Below, in pieces: positions 26,347 to 34,012 of a stretch of 64,000 nt of DNA. The notes under the pieces were generated by a model. It saw nothing but the letters and a program-made list of their open reading frames with translations. It did not search any database and was not told where the DNA came from. Within the stretch, counting starts at the first letter, position 1; each line of letters opens with the position of its first letter. The stretch comes from Melaminivora suipulveris (GTDB taxonomy: Bacteria > Pseudomonadota > Gammaproteobacteria > Burkholderiales > Burkholderiaceae_C), in NCBI RefSeq assembly GCF_003008575.1, contig NZ_CP027667.1:3124001-3188000 (forward strand), written 5' to 3'. A program made the translations under genes and the position numbers.

Positions 26347-27417
26347 TCAGTACGGCGCGCTTGCGTCCACACCCAGCAACCCCTGCAGGCGCGCGCTGCT
26401 GGTCGTGTACTCCAGCGGCAGCTTGGCGCCGGCCAGCCACTCCGCCGCGCCGAAGGCGGCCAGCGTGGCCTCATGGAAGCCGCTCAGGATCAGCTTGCGC
26501 TTGCCGGGGTAGGTGACGGCGTCGCCCACGGCATGGATACCGGGCACGCTGGTGCGGAACGTGGCCGTGTCCACCACCAGCTGCTTGCGCTCCAGCTGCA
26601 GGCCCCAGTCAGCAATCGGCCCCAGGCGGGGCACCAGGCCCAGGCGGACCATCAGCAGGTCCATCGGCAGGCGCAGCGCGCTGCCGTCGGGCGTGGTCAG
26701 CTCCAGCGCCTGCAGGCGGCCGCCGTCCTCGACGATGCCGCCCGCCATGCCGATGGCGACCTGGATGCGGCCGGTGGCGCGCAGGGCTTGCAGCTGCCCC
26801 AGCAACGCGGGCGCAGCGTCGAACACGTCGCGCCGATGCTGCAGGGTGACGCTGGCCGGCCGCAGAGCCTCGGGCGCGGTGGCGCAGGCGATGGCCTGTT
26901 GCACCGCCGGCTCGTCGCCGCCGTGGACGACGACGTGCTGGCCGGCCAGGCAGGTAGCGCCATCCCAGCGGTATTGCACCTGGCTGCTCTCATGCGCCGC
27001 CAGGCCGGGCAGTTTGAGCGTGCGCGGCATGAAGGCGCCCACGCCACTGGCGATGAACACGGCGCGCGCGCGCAGCCGCAATCCTTGAGCGGTGCCAACC
27101 AGGAAACCGCCCTCGGCCAGGACTTGCAGCGCATCCACCTGCTGGTCCAGGTGGAAGCTGGCGCCAAACGGTTCGATCTGCGCGCGCAGGCGCTGCACCA
27201 GCTCGTCGCCGGTGCAGACCTTGAGGCTGGGAATGTCGTAGATGGGTTTGTCGCCATACAGCTCGGTGCACTGGCCGCCGATGTTCGGCAGGACGTCGAT
27301 GACGTGCGCGGTCAGCCCCTGCAGGCCCAGCTGGAAGACCTGCCACAGGCCCACGGGGCCGGCGCCGATGACGACGGCGTCAACGCTTTGGGGAGGCGCG
27401 AGGTGGGCGGCAGGCAC
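26347..27417 (-). CDS. Ferredoxin--NADP(+) reductase, thioredoxin-reductase-like type
   Basis: Product of 356 residues with FAD motif VVIGAGPVGLWQVFQL, the IGGQCTELYGDKPIYDIP block typical of the YumC-like ferredoxin-NADP reductases, a second glycine-rich motif for NAD(P)H (HVVVHGGDEPAVQQA, partly altered) and the closing IHAVGDAVTYPGKRKL. It lacks the CxxC of thioredoxin reductases. The GTG at 27417 is the first start and has no clear ribosome site. It is 72 bp downstream of a ferredoxin gene on the same strand, its likely redox partner. Confidence 0.88.
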   Translation of the reverse strand: MPAAHLAPPQSVDAVVIGAGPVGLWQVFQLGLQGLTAHVIDVLPNIGGQCTELYGDKPIYDIPSLKVCTGDELVQRLRAQIEPFGASFHLDQQVDALQVLAEGGFLVGTAQGLRLRARAVFIASGVGAFMPRTLKLPGLAAHESSQVQYRWDGATCLAGQHVVVHGGDEPAVQQAIACATAPEALRPASVTLQHRRDVFDAAPALLGQLQALRATGRIQVAIGMAGGIVEDGGRLQALELTTPDGSALRLPMDLLMVRLGLVPRLGPIADWGLQLERKQLVVDTATFRTSVPGIHAVGDAVTYPGKRKLILSGFHEATLAAFGAAEWLAGAKLPLEYTTSSARLQGLLGVDASAPY

Positions 27418-27489
27418 GTCAGGCGATGCGTGCGCTGGCTGCGGCGCGCGTCGGCCTTGCAGCCGGCAGCGAAGGGCAGGAGTGGCCGA

Positions 27490-27816
27490 TCACCACTTCT
27501 CCAGATACTGCAGCTTGTCTTCCTTGCCGTTCCACTCGTCGGCCTCCGGCAGCGCGCCCTTTCGCTTGGTGATGCTCTTGAACTTGGGCGTCAGGTCGGC
27601 GTTGATCTTGATGTAGGGCAACTGGTCGGCTGGCAGGTCTTCCTCGGCAAAGATGGCGTTGGCCGGGCACTCGGGGATGCACACCGCGCAGTCGATGCAC
27701 TCGTCCGGGTCGATCACGAGGAAGTTCGGGCCTTCGCGGAAGCAGTCCACGGGGCACACATCCACGCAGTCGGTGTATTTGCACTTGATGCAGTTTTCGG
27801 TGACGACGTGAGTCAT
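27490..27816 (-). CDS. fdxA: 7Fe ferredoxin FdxA
   Basis: Soluble electron carrier of 108 residues. Cysteines fit a [3Fe-4S] plus [4Fe-4S] protein: Cys9, Cys17 and Cys21-Pro, then [12 protein letters not shown] with the CxxCxxCxxxCP ligand set. The C-terminal helix-rich extension ending QYLEKW is typical of proteobacterial FdxA. The start is 27816. A TAAAAT -10 lies upstream on this strand (27859-27864). Together with the neighbouring reductase it could feed electrons to sulfite reductase, which has no flavoprotein subunit here. Confidence 0.95.
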   Translation of the reverse strand: MTHVVTENCIKCKYTDCVDVCPVDCFREGPNFLVIDPDECIDCAVCIPECPANAIFAEEDLPADQLPYIKINADLTPKFKSITKRKGALPEADEWNGKEDKLQYLEKW

Positions 27817-27858
27817 GGGTGAGGTCGCTGTAGTTTTGGGTATTCGGGATAGCCCGTA

Positions 27859-27864
27859 ATTTTA
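27859..27864 (-). promoter_or_regulatory. Candidate -10 element of fdxA
   Basis: The minus strand reads CCTAAAATTACGGG, with TAAAAT about 43 bp before the fdxA start. The -35 is unclear. Confidence 0.45.
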
Positions 27865-27945
27865 GGCCGCATGGGCCGGCCACCGGCCCCGAGGCCATAG
27901 CCCCGGTCCGGTTACCGGCAGGCGCGCAGGCGAGGCGCGGGCGGC

Positions 27946-29496
27946 TCAGCGGATCAGCAGCGCGCCGGCAGTGCGGTGGCTGGCCGTGTCCACCAGGATG
28001 AGCGAGCCAGGCACGCGGGCGCGCGCAAACGGCGCCGCGGGGATGGCCTCCTGCAGCTGCAGCTCGACGTGGCCGATGGCGTTCGGCTCCAGCGTGTCGG
28101 CCGCTTCCTGGGCCAGGGTGTGGATGTTCAGGCGGTGCGCCACGCGGCGCACGCGCGCCTTGACCCAGCGGTGGCCGTGCAGCGCCCAGTACACGCGCCC
28201 GGCGGCCAGCGGCTCGTCGTCCAGCCAGGCGACGGTGGCGGCCAGTTCGCGCTGGCCTGGCCAGGCGGTGGTGGCGGCGGGGCTGTCCCAGTCGTCGTCG
28301 GCGGTGAGCGCGGGCACCGGCGCGGCCACGATCCAGTCGCCGCGCGAGACGTCCACCTCGCGGTCCAGCACGATGCCGGCGCTGGCGCCGGTGGCGGCGC
28401 TGGCCGGGCGGCGCGCGTGGTCCAGCACCTGCGCCACGCGCGCGCCCTGGCCGCTGGGGAAGATTTGCACCTGCGCGCCCGGCGCCACGCTGCCCGCGGC
28501 CACGCGGCCCCAGAACACGCGCCGGCCGCGCCGCGTGTCGCCCGAGGCGGTGTCCGCCTTCTCCACCCACTGCACCGGCAGCGCCAGCGGCAGGTGGGCG
28601 TCGGGCGGCGTGGCCGGCAGGCCTTCCAGGATCTTCAGCAGCGCCGGGCCGCCGTAGCCGCACCAGCCGGGCGCGGGGCTGGCGACGTTGAAGCCCTTGA
28701 GCGCCGAGATCGGCACCACGCCCGCCACGGCGATGCCGGCCTCGTGCGCGAAGCGCGCCAGTGCGGCGCGGATGCGGGCGAACGCCGCTGCCGGGTCGGC
28801 CACGGCGTCCAGCTTGTTCACGGCAAAGACCAGTGAGTGCACGCGCAGCAGGTGCGCCAGCAGCGTGTGGCGGCGCGTCTGCGCCAGCAGCTGCGGCTCG
28901 CCCTGCTGCCAGCCCAGCTTGGTGGCGTCCACCAGCACGATGGCGCAGTCGGCCTGTGAGGCGGCGGTGACCATGTTGCGCGTGTACTGCTCGTGCCCCG
29001 GCGCGTCGCCGATGATGAACTTGCGCGCGGGCGTGGCGAAGTAGCGCCAGGCCACGTCGATGGTGATGCCCTGCTCGCGCTCGGCGGCCAGGCCGTCGGT
29101 GAGCTGGGCCAGGTCGGCCTCGCCCGAGCGCGACACGCCGGCCAGCTGGTCGGACAGCACCGCGCGGCTGTCCACCAGCAGGCGGCCGATCAGGGTGCTC
29201 TTGCCGTCGTCCACGCTGCCGCAGGTGATGAAGCGCAGGGCGGGCAGGGCACTGGTGTCGGTGGCTGCCTGCGCACCCTCCCCCTCTGGGGGAGGGTGGG
29301 GGTGGCGGCCGGCGACGCTGGCAGGTTCAGCCGTTGCAGCCTGTGCCAGCCGGCCCTCATCCCAGCCTTCCCCCAGCGGAGGAAGGGGCGAGAGGCGTTG
29401 CGGCGCGGCGATTTTCAAGCCAAAAGTGCCATTAGCCGCCGTCTTGTCTGCGCCGTCAGCTATGGTTTCGATAGTTTGAATGCTGGCCGTGCTCAT
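27946..29496 (-). CDS. cysN: Sulfate adenylyltransferase subunit 1, with a repeat-derived N-terminal extension
   Basis: GTPase subunit of ATP sulfurylase, working with CysD to make APS. The product is 516 residues. The G domain starts late, at residue about 86 (LRFITCGSVDDGKSTLIGRL), and continues with EQGITIDVAWRYF, GDAPGHEQYTRNM and FAVNKLDA. There is no APS kinase domain fused at the C-terminus. The first ~85 residues are not CysN sequence: they translate a copy of repeat family A (29405-29480) and a composite GC-rich repeat (29276-29392, read as SPLPPLGEGWDEG and HPHPPPEGEG). The start ATG overlaps the cysD stop by one base. Confidence 0.93.
   Translation of the reverse strand: MSTASIQTIETIADGADKTAANGTFGLKIAAPQRLSPLPPLGEGWDEGRLAQAATAEPASVAGRHPHPPPEGEGAQAATDTSALPALRFITCGSVDDGKSTLIGRLLVDSRAVLSDQLAGVSRSGEADLAQLTDGLAAEREQGITIDVAWRYFATPARKFIIGDAPGHEQYTRNMVTAASQADCAIVLVDATKLGWQQGEPQLLAQTRRHTLLAHLLRVHSLVFAVNKLDAVADPAAAFARIRAALARFAHEAGIAVAGVVPISALKGFNVASPAPGWCGYGGPALLKILEGLPATPPDAHLPLALPVQWVEKADTASGDTRRGRRVFWGRVAAGSVAPGAQVQIFPSGQGARVAQVLDHARRPASAATGASAGIVLDREVDVSRGDWIVAAPVPALTADDDWDSPAATTAWPGQRELAATVAWLDDEPLAAGRVYWALHGHRWVKARVRRVAHRLNIHTLAQEAADTLEPNAIGHVELQLQEAIPAAPFARARVPGSLILVDTASHRTAGALLIR
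29276..29392 (-). repeat. Composite GC-rich repeat (family B) within cysN
   Basis: Two arms, ACCCTCCCCCTCTGGGGGAG and CAGCCTTCCCCCAGCGGAGG, flank a variable middle. The same arrangement occurs at 48031-48150. Here it is read in frame as part of CysN. Confidence 0.78.
29405..29480 (-). repeat. Degenerate family A repeat at the start of cysN
   Basis: On the minus strand CATAGCTGACGGCGCAGACA and GGCACTTTTGGCTTGAAAAT resemble a variant of the interspersed repeat. It supplies CysN residues about 7-30. Confidence 0.6.
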
Positions 29497-30452
29497 CAGA
29501 AATACCCGTCCTTCTTGCGTTTTTCCATTGACGCGTCGCTGGTCTTGTCGTCCATGCGCGTGGCGCCGCGTTCGCTGACCTCGCACGAGAGCGTCTCCAG
29601 CACGATCTCGGCGGCGCTGGCGGCGTCGCTTGCCACCGGGCAGGTGCAGGTGATGTCGCCCAAAGTGCGAAAGCGCACGGCGCGGGTTTCGACCTGCTCG
29701 CCCTCCCTGGCGGGAGTGAGCGGCGTGACGGGCACCAGCAGGCCCCGGCGCTCGACCACCTGGCGCGGGTGGCTGTAGTAGAGGTTGGGCAGCGCGATGG
29801 CTTCGCGCTCGATGTATTGCCAGACGTCCAGCTCGGTCCAGTTGCTGATGGGAAAGACGCGGAAGTGCTCGCCCGGCGCGATGCGCGTGTTGAACAGCGT
29901 CCACAGCTCGGGGCGCTGGGCCTTGGGTTGCCACTGGCCGAAGCTGTCGCGGTGCGAAAAGATGCGCTCCTTGGCGCGGGCCTTTTCCTCGTCGCGGCGC
30001 GCGCCGCCGATCAGCGCGTCGAAGCGGAATTCCTCGATGGCTTCGAGCAGCGTGACCGACTGGTGGGCGTTGCGCGGCTCGTCGGGGCGCGCGAGGCGCA
30101 CGGTGCCGCGGGCCATGGAATCCTCCACGCTGCGCACGATCAACTGGGCGCCCAGTTCGGCCGCGCGCTGGTCGCGGAACTGCGTGACCTCGGGGAAGTT
30201 GTGCCCGGTGTCGATCATCAGGAGCGGGTAGGGGATGTGGCCGCGGCTACCGGAAGGCCTCTGCGAGTCCAGAAAGGCCTTCTCGGCGCAGCGCAGCATG
30301 ACCAGCGAATCCTTGCCGCCGGAAAACAGGAGCGCCGGGCGCTCGAAGGCGGCGGCGACCTCGCGCAGGATGAAGATGGTCTCTTCCTCCAGCGCGTCCA
30401 GATGGCGGTTGCTCAGCGTGCGCAGCACTTGCGGGTCGACACGGGCGTTCAT
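29496..30452 (-). CDS. cysD: Sulfate adenylyltransferase subunit 2
   Basis: Catalytic ATP pyrophosphatase subunit of ATP sulfurylase. The product is 318 residues with the PP-loop ALLFSGGKDSLVMLRCAEKA, then LMIDTGHNFPEV, GGARRDEEKARAKERIFS and the end GATRMDDKTSDASMEKRKK. The start is 30452. It lies 22 bp after cysH and overlaps cysN by one base, the usual cysDN pairing. Confidence 0.97.
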   Translation of the reverse strand: MNARVDPQVLRTLSNRHLDALEEETIFILREVAAAFERPALLFSGGKDSLVMLRCAEKAFLDSQRPSGSRGHIPYPLLMIDTGHNFPEVTQFRDQRAAELGAQLIVRSVEDSMARGTVRLARPDEPRNAHQSVTLLEAIEEFRFDALIGGARRDEEKARAKERIFSHRDSFGQWQPKAQRPELWTLFNTRIAPGEHFRVFPISNWTELDVWQYIEREAIALPNLYYSHPRQVVERRGLLVPVTPLTPAREGEQVETRAVRFRTLGDITCTCPVASDAASAAEIVLETLSCEVSERGATRMDDKTSDASMEKRKKDGYF

Positions 30453-30474
30453 CGGTAGTTCTCCAATCCGGTCA

Positions 30475-31122
30475 TCAGTGGCTCAAGTGCAGGCCGCATT
30501 CGCGCTGCGCCTCGCCCTTGGTCGGGTCGACGTAGTCGAAATTGTTCGGCAGACCGTGCGTGTGGCAGTACTGGTGCAGGTCGCGGGACGTCCAGTGCAG
30601 CAGCGGCGCCACCTTGACCAGGCCGTCCGGGTTGCGGCTCACCGGCTGCATCTGCGCGCGCACCGCGCTGTCGCTGGCGCGCAGCGCGGTGAACCAGACC
30701 CGGGGCGCGGTCTCGCGCAAGGCGCGGGCGAAGGGTTCGAGCTTGACTTCTTCGGTGAAGGCCGCATGGCGCGGGTCATCCAGCGCCGGCGGCGGACCTT
30801 CCAGCGCCTCGCGGTGCGCGCGCGAGCGCAGCGGCAGGTAGGTGCGGAGTTGCAGCTTCAGAAGGCGCGCCACCTCGTCGGCGTAGCGGTAGGTGGCCTC
30901 GGTGTTGTAGCCGTTGTCCATCCAGACGACGGGCACATCGGGCTGAACCTGGGTGACCAGGTGCAGGATCACGGCCTCGAACGGGCGGAAGTTGGTGGTG
31001 ACGATCGCCGGCTGGTTCAGGCCCAAGGCCCAGCGCACCAGGGCAGGCGCGTCGCGGCCCAGCTCGGCGTTGACGCGGGCCAGATCCAGGCCCCGGTCCA
31101 GCTCCAGGGTGGCGCTGCTCAT
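30475..31122 (-). CDS. cysH: Phosphoadenylyl-sulfate (or adenylyl-sulfate) reductase
   Basis: Reduces activated sulfate to sulfite. The product is 215 residues. The substrate loop reads TTNFRPFEAVILHLVTQVQP, a divergent form of the family's SSSFG segment, and the catalytic C-terminal Cys is in RECGLHLSH. The two CC/CxxC pairs that ligate the 4Fe-4S cluster of APS reductases are absent, which favours PAPS as substrate. No APS kinase lies in the window, so this is unresolved. It overlaps DUF934 by 4 bp. Confidence 0.88.
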   Translation of the reverse strand: MSSATLELDRGLDLARVNAELGRDAPALVRWALGLNQPAIVTTNFRPFEAVILHLVTQVQPDVPVVWMDNGYNTEATYRYADEVARLLKLQLRTYLPLRSRAHREALEGPPPALDDPRHAAFTEEVKLEPFARALRETAPRVWFTALRASDSAVRAQMQPVSRNPDGLVKVAPLLHWTSRDLHQYCHTHGLPNNFDYVDPTKGEAQRECGLHLSH

Positions 31123-31514
31123 GCCGCCTCCCGGGCGAACAGCGGGCGCGGCTCCAGCACGTCGCCCTGATAGAAGCTCGAAAAGCGCTCGAACTGGCGC
31201 TCGGCGGCGGCCGGGTCCACGCCCTCGGCCAGCACGGCGCTGGAAAAGCCGCTGCGGTGCATGTGCACCAGCTGGTCGATCAGCACGTCGCCCGTGGCGC
31301 GGATGTCGCCGGCGAAGCGCCAGCGGCGGCGCAGCAGCAGGGCCTGGGTGTAGGCGCGGCCGTCGGTGAACTTGGGGAAGTGCAGCTCGACGGCCTGCAC
31401 GCCCTCGAGCGCGCCGCTGGCGGCCAGCTCGGACAGGTCGGCGTCGTTCGCGATCTGCAGGCGTTTTTTGGCCTCAAAGCCCGTGGGATAAGCGCTGGCA
31501 GCTATTATTTTCAT
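31119..31514 (-). CDS. DUF934 protein of the sulfate-assimilation operon
   Basis: Product of 131 residues found between cysI and cysH in many beta- and gammaproteobacteria. The domain shows as VELHFPKFTDGRAYTQALLL, LRRRWRFAGDIRATGDVLID and HRSGFSSAVL, ending FERFSSFYQGDVL. The biochemical role is unknown, though its strict linkage implies a role in sulfite reduction or electron supply. The first ~17 residues (MKIIAASAYPTGFEAKK) coincide with a copy of interspersed repeat family A, variant form, so the present start codon is part of the repeat. Its stop overlaps the cysH start by 4 bp. Confidence 0.9.
   Translation of the reverse strand: MKIIAASAYPTGFEAKKRLQIANDADLSELAASGALEGVQAVELHFPKFTDGRAYTQALLLRRRWRFAGDIRATGDVLIDQLVHMHRSGFSSAVLAEGVDPAAAERQFERFSSFYQGDVLEPRPLFAREAA
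31462..31514 (-). repeat. Family A repeat variant forming the 5' end of the DUF934 gene
   Basis: The minus strand reads ATGAAAATAATAGCTGCCAG then CGCTTATCCCACGGGCTTTG and AGGCCAAAAAACG. It matches the variant of the repeat that has a CGCTTATCC arm in place of GATTGACGCC. Confidence 0.7.
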
Positions 31515-31534
31515 GGTTCTCTCAACCTCGGATT

Positions 31535-33331
31535 TCAGTCCTGCTCGCTCAGGGCGGGCTCGTCGATCTTGGGGTGGCGCGCGCCGTTGGCGGCGGCCTT
31601 GAAGGGGTCGTGGCCCACGCGGCGCAGGGCGTCGATGAACAGCTCGCCCGGTTTGCGCAGCTCGCGGAAGACCTCCAGCACGGCTTCGATCACATCCGGC
31701 ACCTCGACCGCGTTGAAGGACGGGCCGACCACCTTGCCGCCGATGGCCGGGCCGGACAGGTCGCTGCCGTCCGCCCCACCCAGCGTGATCTGGTACCACT
31801 CCTTGCCGTCCTTATCCACGCCCAGGATGCCGATGTGGCCGCTGTGGTGGTGGCCGCAGCTGTTGATGCAGCCGCTCATGTGCAGGTCGATGGGCCCCAG
31901 GTCAAAGAGCTCGTCCAGGTCCTGGTAGCGCTCGGTGATCGCCGCGGCGATGTGCAGCGAGCGGGCGTTGGCCAGCGAGCAGAAATCCCCGCCGGGGCAG
32001 GCGATCATGTCCGTGAGCAGGCCGATGTTGGGCTGGGCCAGGCCCAGCTTGCGCGCGGCCTCGTACAGGGCGGGCAGGTCGCTTTGGTGCACCCAGGGCA
32101 GCAGCAGGTTCTGCTCGTGCGTCAGGCGCGCCTCGGCGGCAGAAAAGGTCTCGGCCAGCTGCGCCAGGGCGTCCAGCGTGTCGGCGTCGGCGTCGCCGGG
32201 GGCAAAGCCCACGCGCTTGAACGACAGCGTTACCGCGCGCAGGCCGGGCAGGCGGTGGCCGCGCACGTTCTGGCGCAGCCAGCGCTGGTACAGCTGGCCG
32301 TTCGGGTCCACGCGCGAGGGCAGGCCGGCCGGCCGCAGTTCGGGGATGACGAAGTGGCTGGTCACGCGGTCCAGCTCTTCCTGGGTGATGGTGTGCGGGG
32401 CGCCGTCCTGCTCCACGATGGCCTTGAACTCCTGCTCCACCGCGTCGATGAAGCCCTGGCCCTCGGCCTTCACCAAAATCTTGATGCGGGCCTTCCACTT
32501 GTTGTCGCGCCGGCCGTAGCTGTTGTAGGTGCGCACGATGGCCTCGATGTAGTTCAGCAGTTGCGGCCAGGGCAAAAACTCGCGCACCACGGTGCCCACG
32601 ATGGGCGTGCGGCCCATGCCACCGCCCACCTTGACGGTGAAGCCCACGGCGCCATCGGCATCGCGCACCGCTTGCAGGCCGATGTCGTACCAGCCGATGG
32701 CCGCGCGGTCTTCCTGCGCGCCGTTGAAGGCGATCTTGAACTTGCGCGGCAGGTAGCTGAACTCGGGGTGCAGCGAGCTCCACTGGCGGGTGATCTCGGC
32801 GAACGGGCGCGTGTCCACGATGCCGTCCTCGGCGATGCCCTCGTAGGCGTCGCAGGTGATGTTGCGGATGTCGTTGCCGCTGGTCTGGATGCCGTGCATG
32901 TGCACGCTGGCCAGCAGGTCCATCACGTCGGCCGCCTTGGACAGCGGGATCCAGTTGAACTGGCAGTTGGTGCGCGTGGTGAAGTGGCCATAGCCGTACT
33001 TGAGCGGCGCGGCGGGCAGCGTCTGGCCGGGCTGCGACGCCTCCAGCGCGTCCTGCGTGGCCTGGGCGTGGGCCAGCAACTCGGGCGTGGGGCGGTCGTA
33101 TTCGCGGGCGATGTGCGCCAGCATGCGCAGCTGCGTGCTGCTGATCTCGCCATAAGGCACGGCGATGCGCGCCATGGGAGCGTAGCGCTGGATGTACCAG
33201 CCGTTTTGCAGGCGCAGGGGCAAGAGCTGCTCGTCGGTCAGCTCGCCGCGCTCCCAGCGCTCGAGCTGGTCGCGAAATTGCTGGGCGCGCAGCTGGACGA
33301 ACTGGCGGTCGAATTCGGTGTACTGGTACAT
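31535..33331 (-). CDS. cysI: Sulfite reductase hemoprotein
   Basis: Six-electron reduction of sulfite to sulfide at a coupled siroheme/4Fe-4S centre. The product is 598 residues. The cluster ligands are in CPGGDFCSLANARS (Cys445, Cys451) and SGCINSCGHHHSGH. Upstream blocks include YGHFTTRTNCQFNWIPL and TSGNDIRNITCDAYEG. The ATG at 33331 (MYQYTEFD) opens the operon cysI-DUF934-cysH-cysD-cysN. No cysJ flavoprotein is present, so electrons probably come from ferredoxin. An AT-rich promoter region lies upstream. Confidence 0.95.
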   Translation of the reverse strand: MYQYTEFDRQFVQLRAQQFRDQLERWERGELTDEQLLPLRLQNGWYIQRYAPMARIAVPYGEISSTQLRMLAHIAREYDRPTPELLAHAQATQDALEASQPGQTLPAAPLKYGYGHFTTRTNCQFNWIPLSKAADVMDLLASVHMHGIQTSGNDIRNITCDAYEGIAEDGIVDTRPFAEITRQWSSLHPEFSYLPRKFKIAFNGAQEDRAAIGWYDIGLQAVRDADGAVGFTVKVGGGMGRTPIVGTVVREFLPWPQLLNYIEAIVRTYNSYGRRDNKWKARIKILVKAEGQGFIDAVEQEFKAIVEQDGAPHTITQEELDRVTSHFVIPELRPAGLPSRVDPNGQLYQRWLRQNVRGHRLPGLRAVTLSFKRVGFAPGDADADTLDALAQLAETFSAAEARLTHEQNLLLPWVHQSDLPALYEAARKLGLAQPNIGLLTDMIACPGGDFCSLANARSLHIAAAITERYQDLDELFDLGPIDLHMSGCINSCGHHHSGHIGILGVDKDGKEWYQITLGGADGSDLSGPAIGGKVVGPSFNAVEVPDVIEAVLEVFRELRKPGELFIDALRRVGHDPFKAAANGARHPKIDEPALSEQD

Positions 33332-33414
33332 GGCGCGTGGTCTTGGGGTTCCAGGGCGCGCCGCGCCGGTGCTGCTGAGAGCAACCCGTCGCGGCAGGCA
33401 ACGGGCGGACTGTA

Positions 33415-33485
33415 GGCAAGGGTTCTATAAAACCAAACTACTGTTTTTCACTGCATATATATCTACCGCAGCATATAAAGCGCCG
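33415..33485 (-). promoter_or_regulatory. AT-rich promoter/regulatory region of the cys operon
   Basis: A patch about 70 bp long and much richer in A and T than its surroundings lies 85-155 bp upstream of cysI. On the minus strand it contains TTTTATAGAACC and two copies of TATATGC spaced by about 20 bp. By position it should hold the CysB-type activator site, but I cannot fit a consensus exactly. Confidence 0.5.
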
Positions 33486-33576
33486 CACATTGCGCGCGCC
33501 ATGCACCGGGCGCACACTGCGCGCCTGCCGCGCGGGCAAGGGCGCCTGCAGCGGGCGAGATTGCGAGGAGCAGAGC

Positions 33577-33993
33577 ATGGCCTTTCTGCGCGAGCTACAG
33601 GCGGGCGCCACCGTCTTCACCCAGGTGCGCTTTTGGGCGCTGGTGGTGTTTTCCATCGTGCTGCCCTGCGTGATCTATGGGCTGCTGCTGGTCAAGCGTT
33701 CGGTATCGCCGCTGGTGGTGCTGTTCTTCGGGTTGCTGCTGGTGTTCGTCGCGGGGGTCGACGTGTACCTGCTGCAGGCTCTGGCTGCCGATGCGCGCGC
33801 GACGCTGTCCAGGGCGGACAACGCTCTGTTCAGCTCCGAGGTGTCCACGGCGCTGTACCTGCTGCCCGCGCTGATCGGCGGGGTGGGCGTGAACGTCACG
33901 TCGCATGTGCTCATCCGGCACCTGTTCGGCGCCGAGCGGCGCTTCGAGCACGCGCGCGAGGACAGCCAGGACCAGCGCGCACGGCTGGGGTGA
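33577..33993 (+). CDS. Small membrane protein of unknown function
   Basis: Product of 138 residues with three hydrophobic segments (about residues 15-35, 42-65 and 86-105) and a charged C-terminal tail. GAGGAG lies just before the ATG at 33577, which decides the start over an earlier in-frame ATG. I do not recognise a domain. It is divergent from the cys operon and convergent with mnmC, 19 bp apart. Confidence 0.65.
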   Translation: MAFLRELQAGATVFTQVRFWALVVFSIVLPCVIYGLLLVKRSVSPLVVLFFGLLLVFVAGVDVYLLQALAADARATLSRADNALFSSEVSTALYLLPALIGGVGVNVTSHVLIRHLFGAERRFEHAREDSQDQRARLG

Positions 33994-34012
33994 GCGGCGC
34001 GGGCGCGGGCGC

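Noticed and set aside
31574..33415. Long plus-strand open frame (613 codons) opposite cysI
   Set aside because: Antisense shadow; cysI has all cofactor ligands and a proper start.
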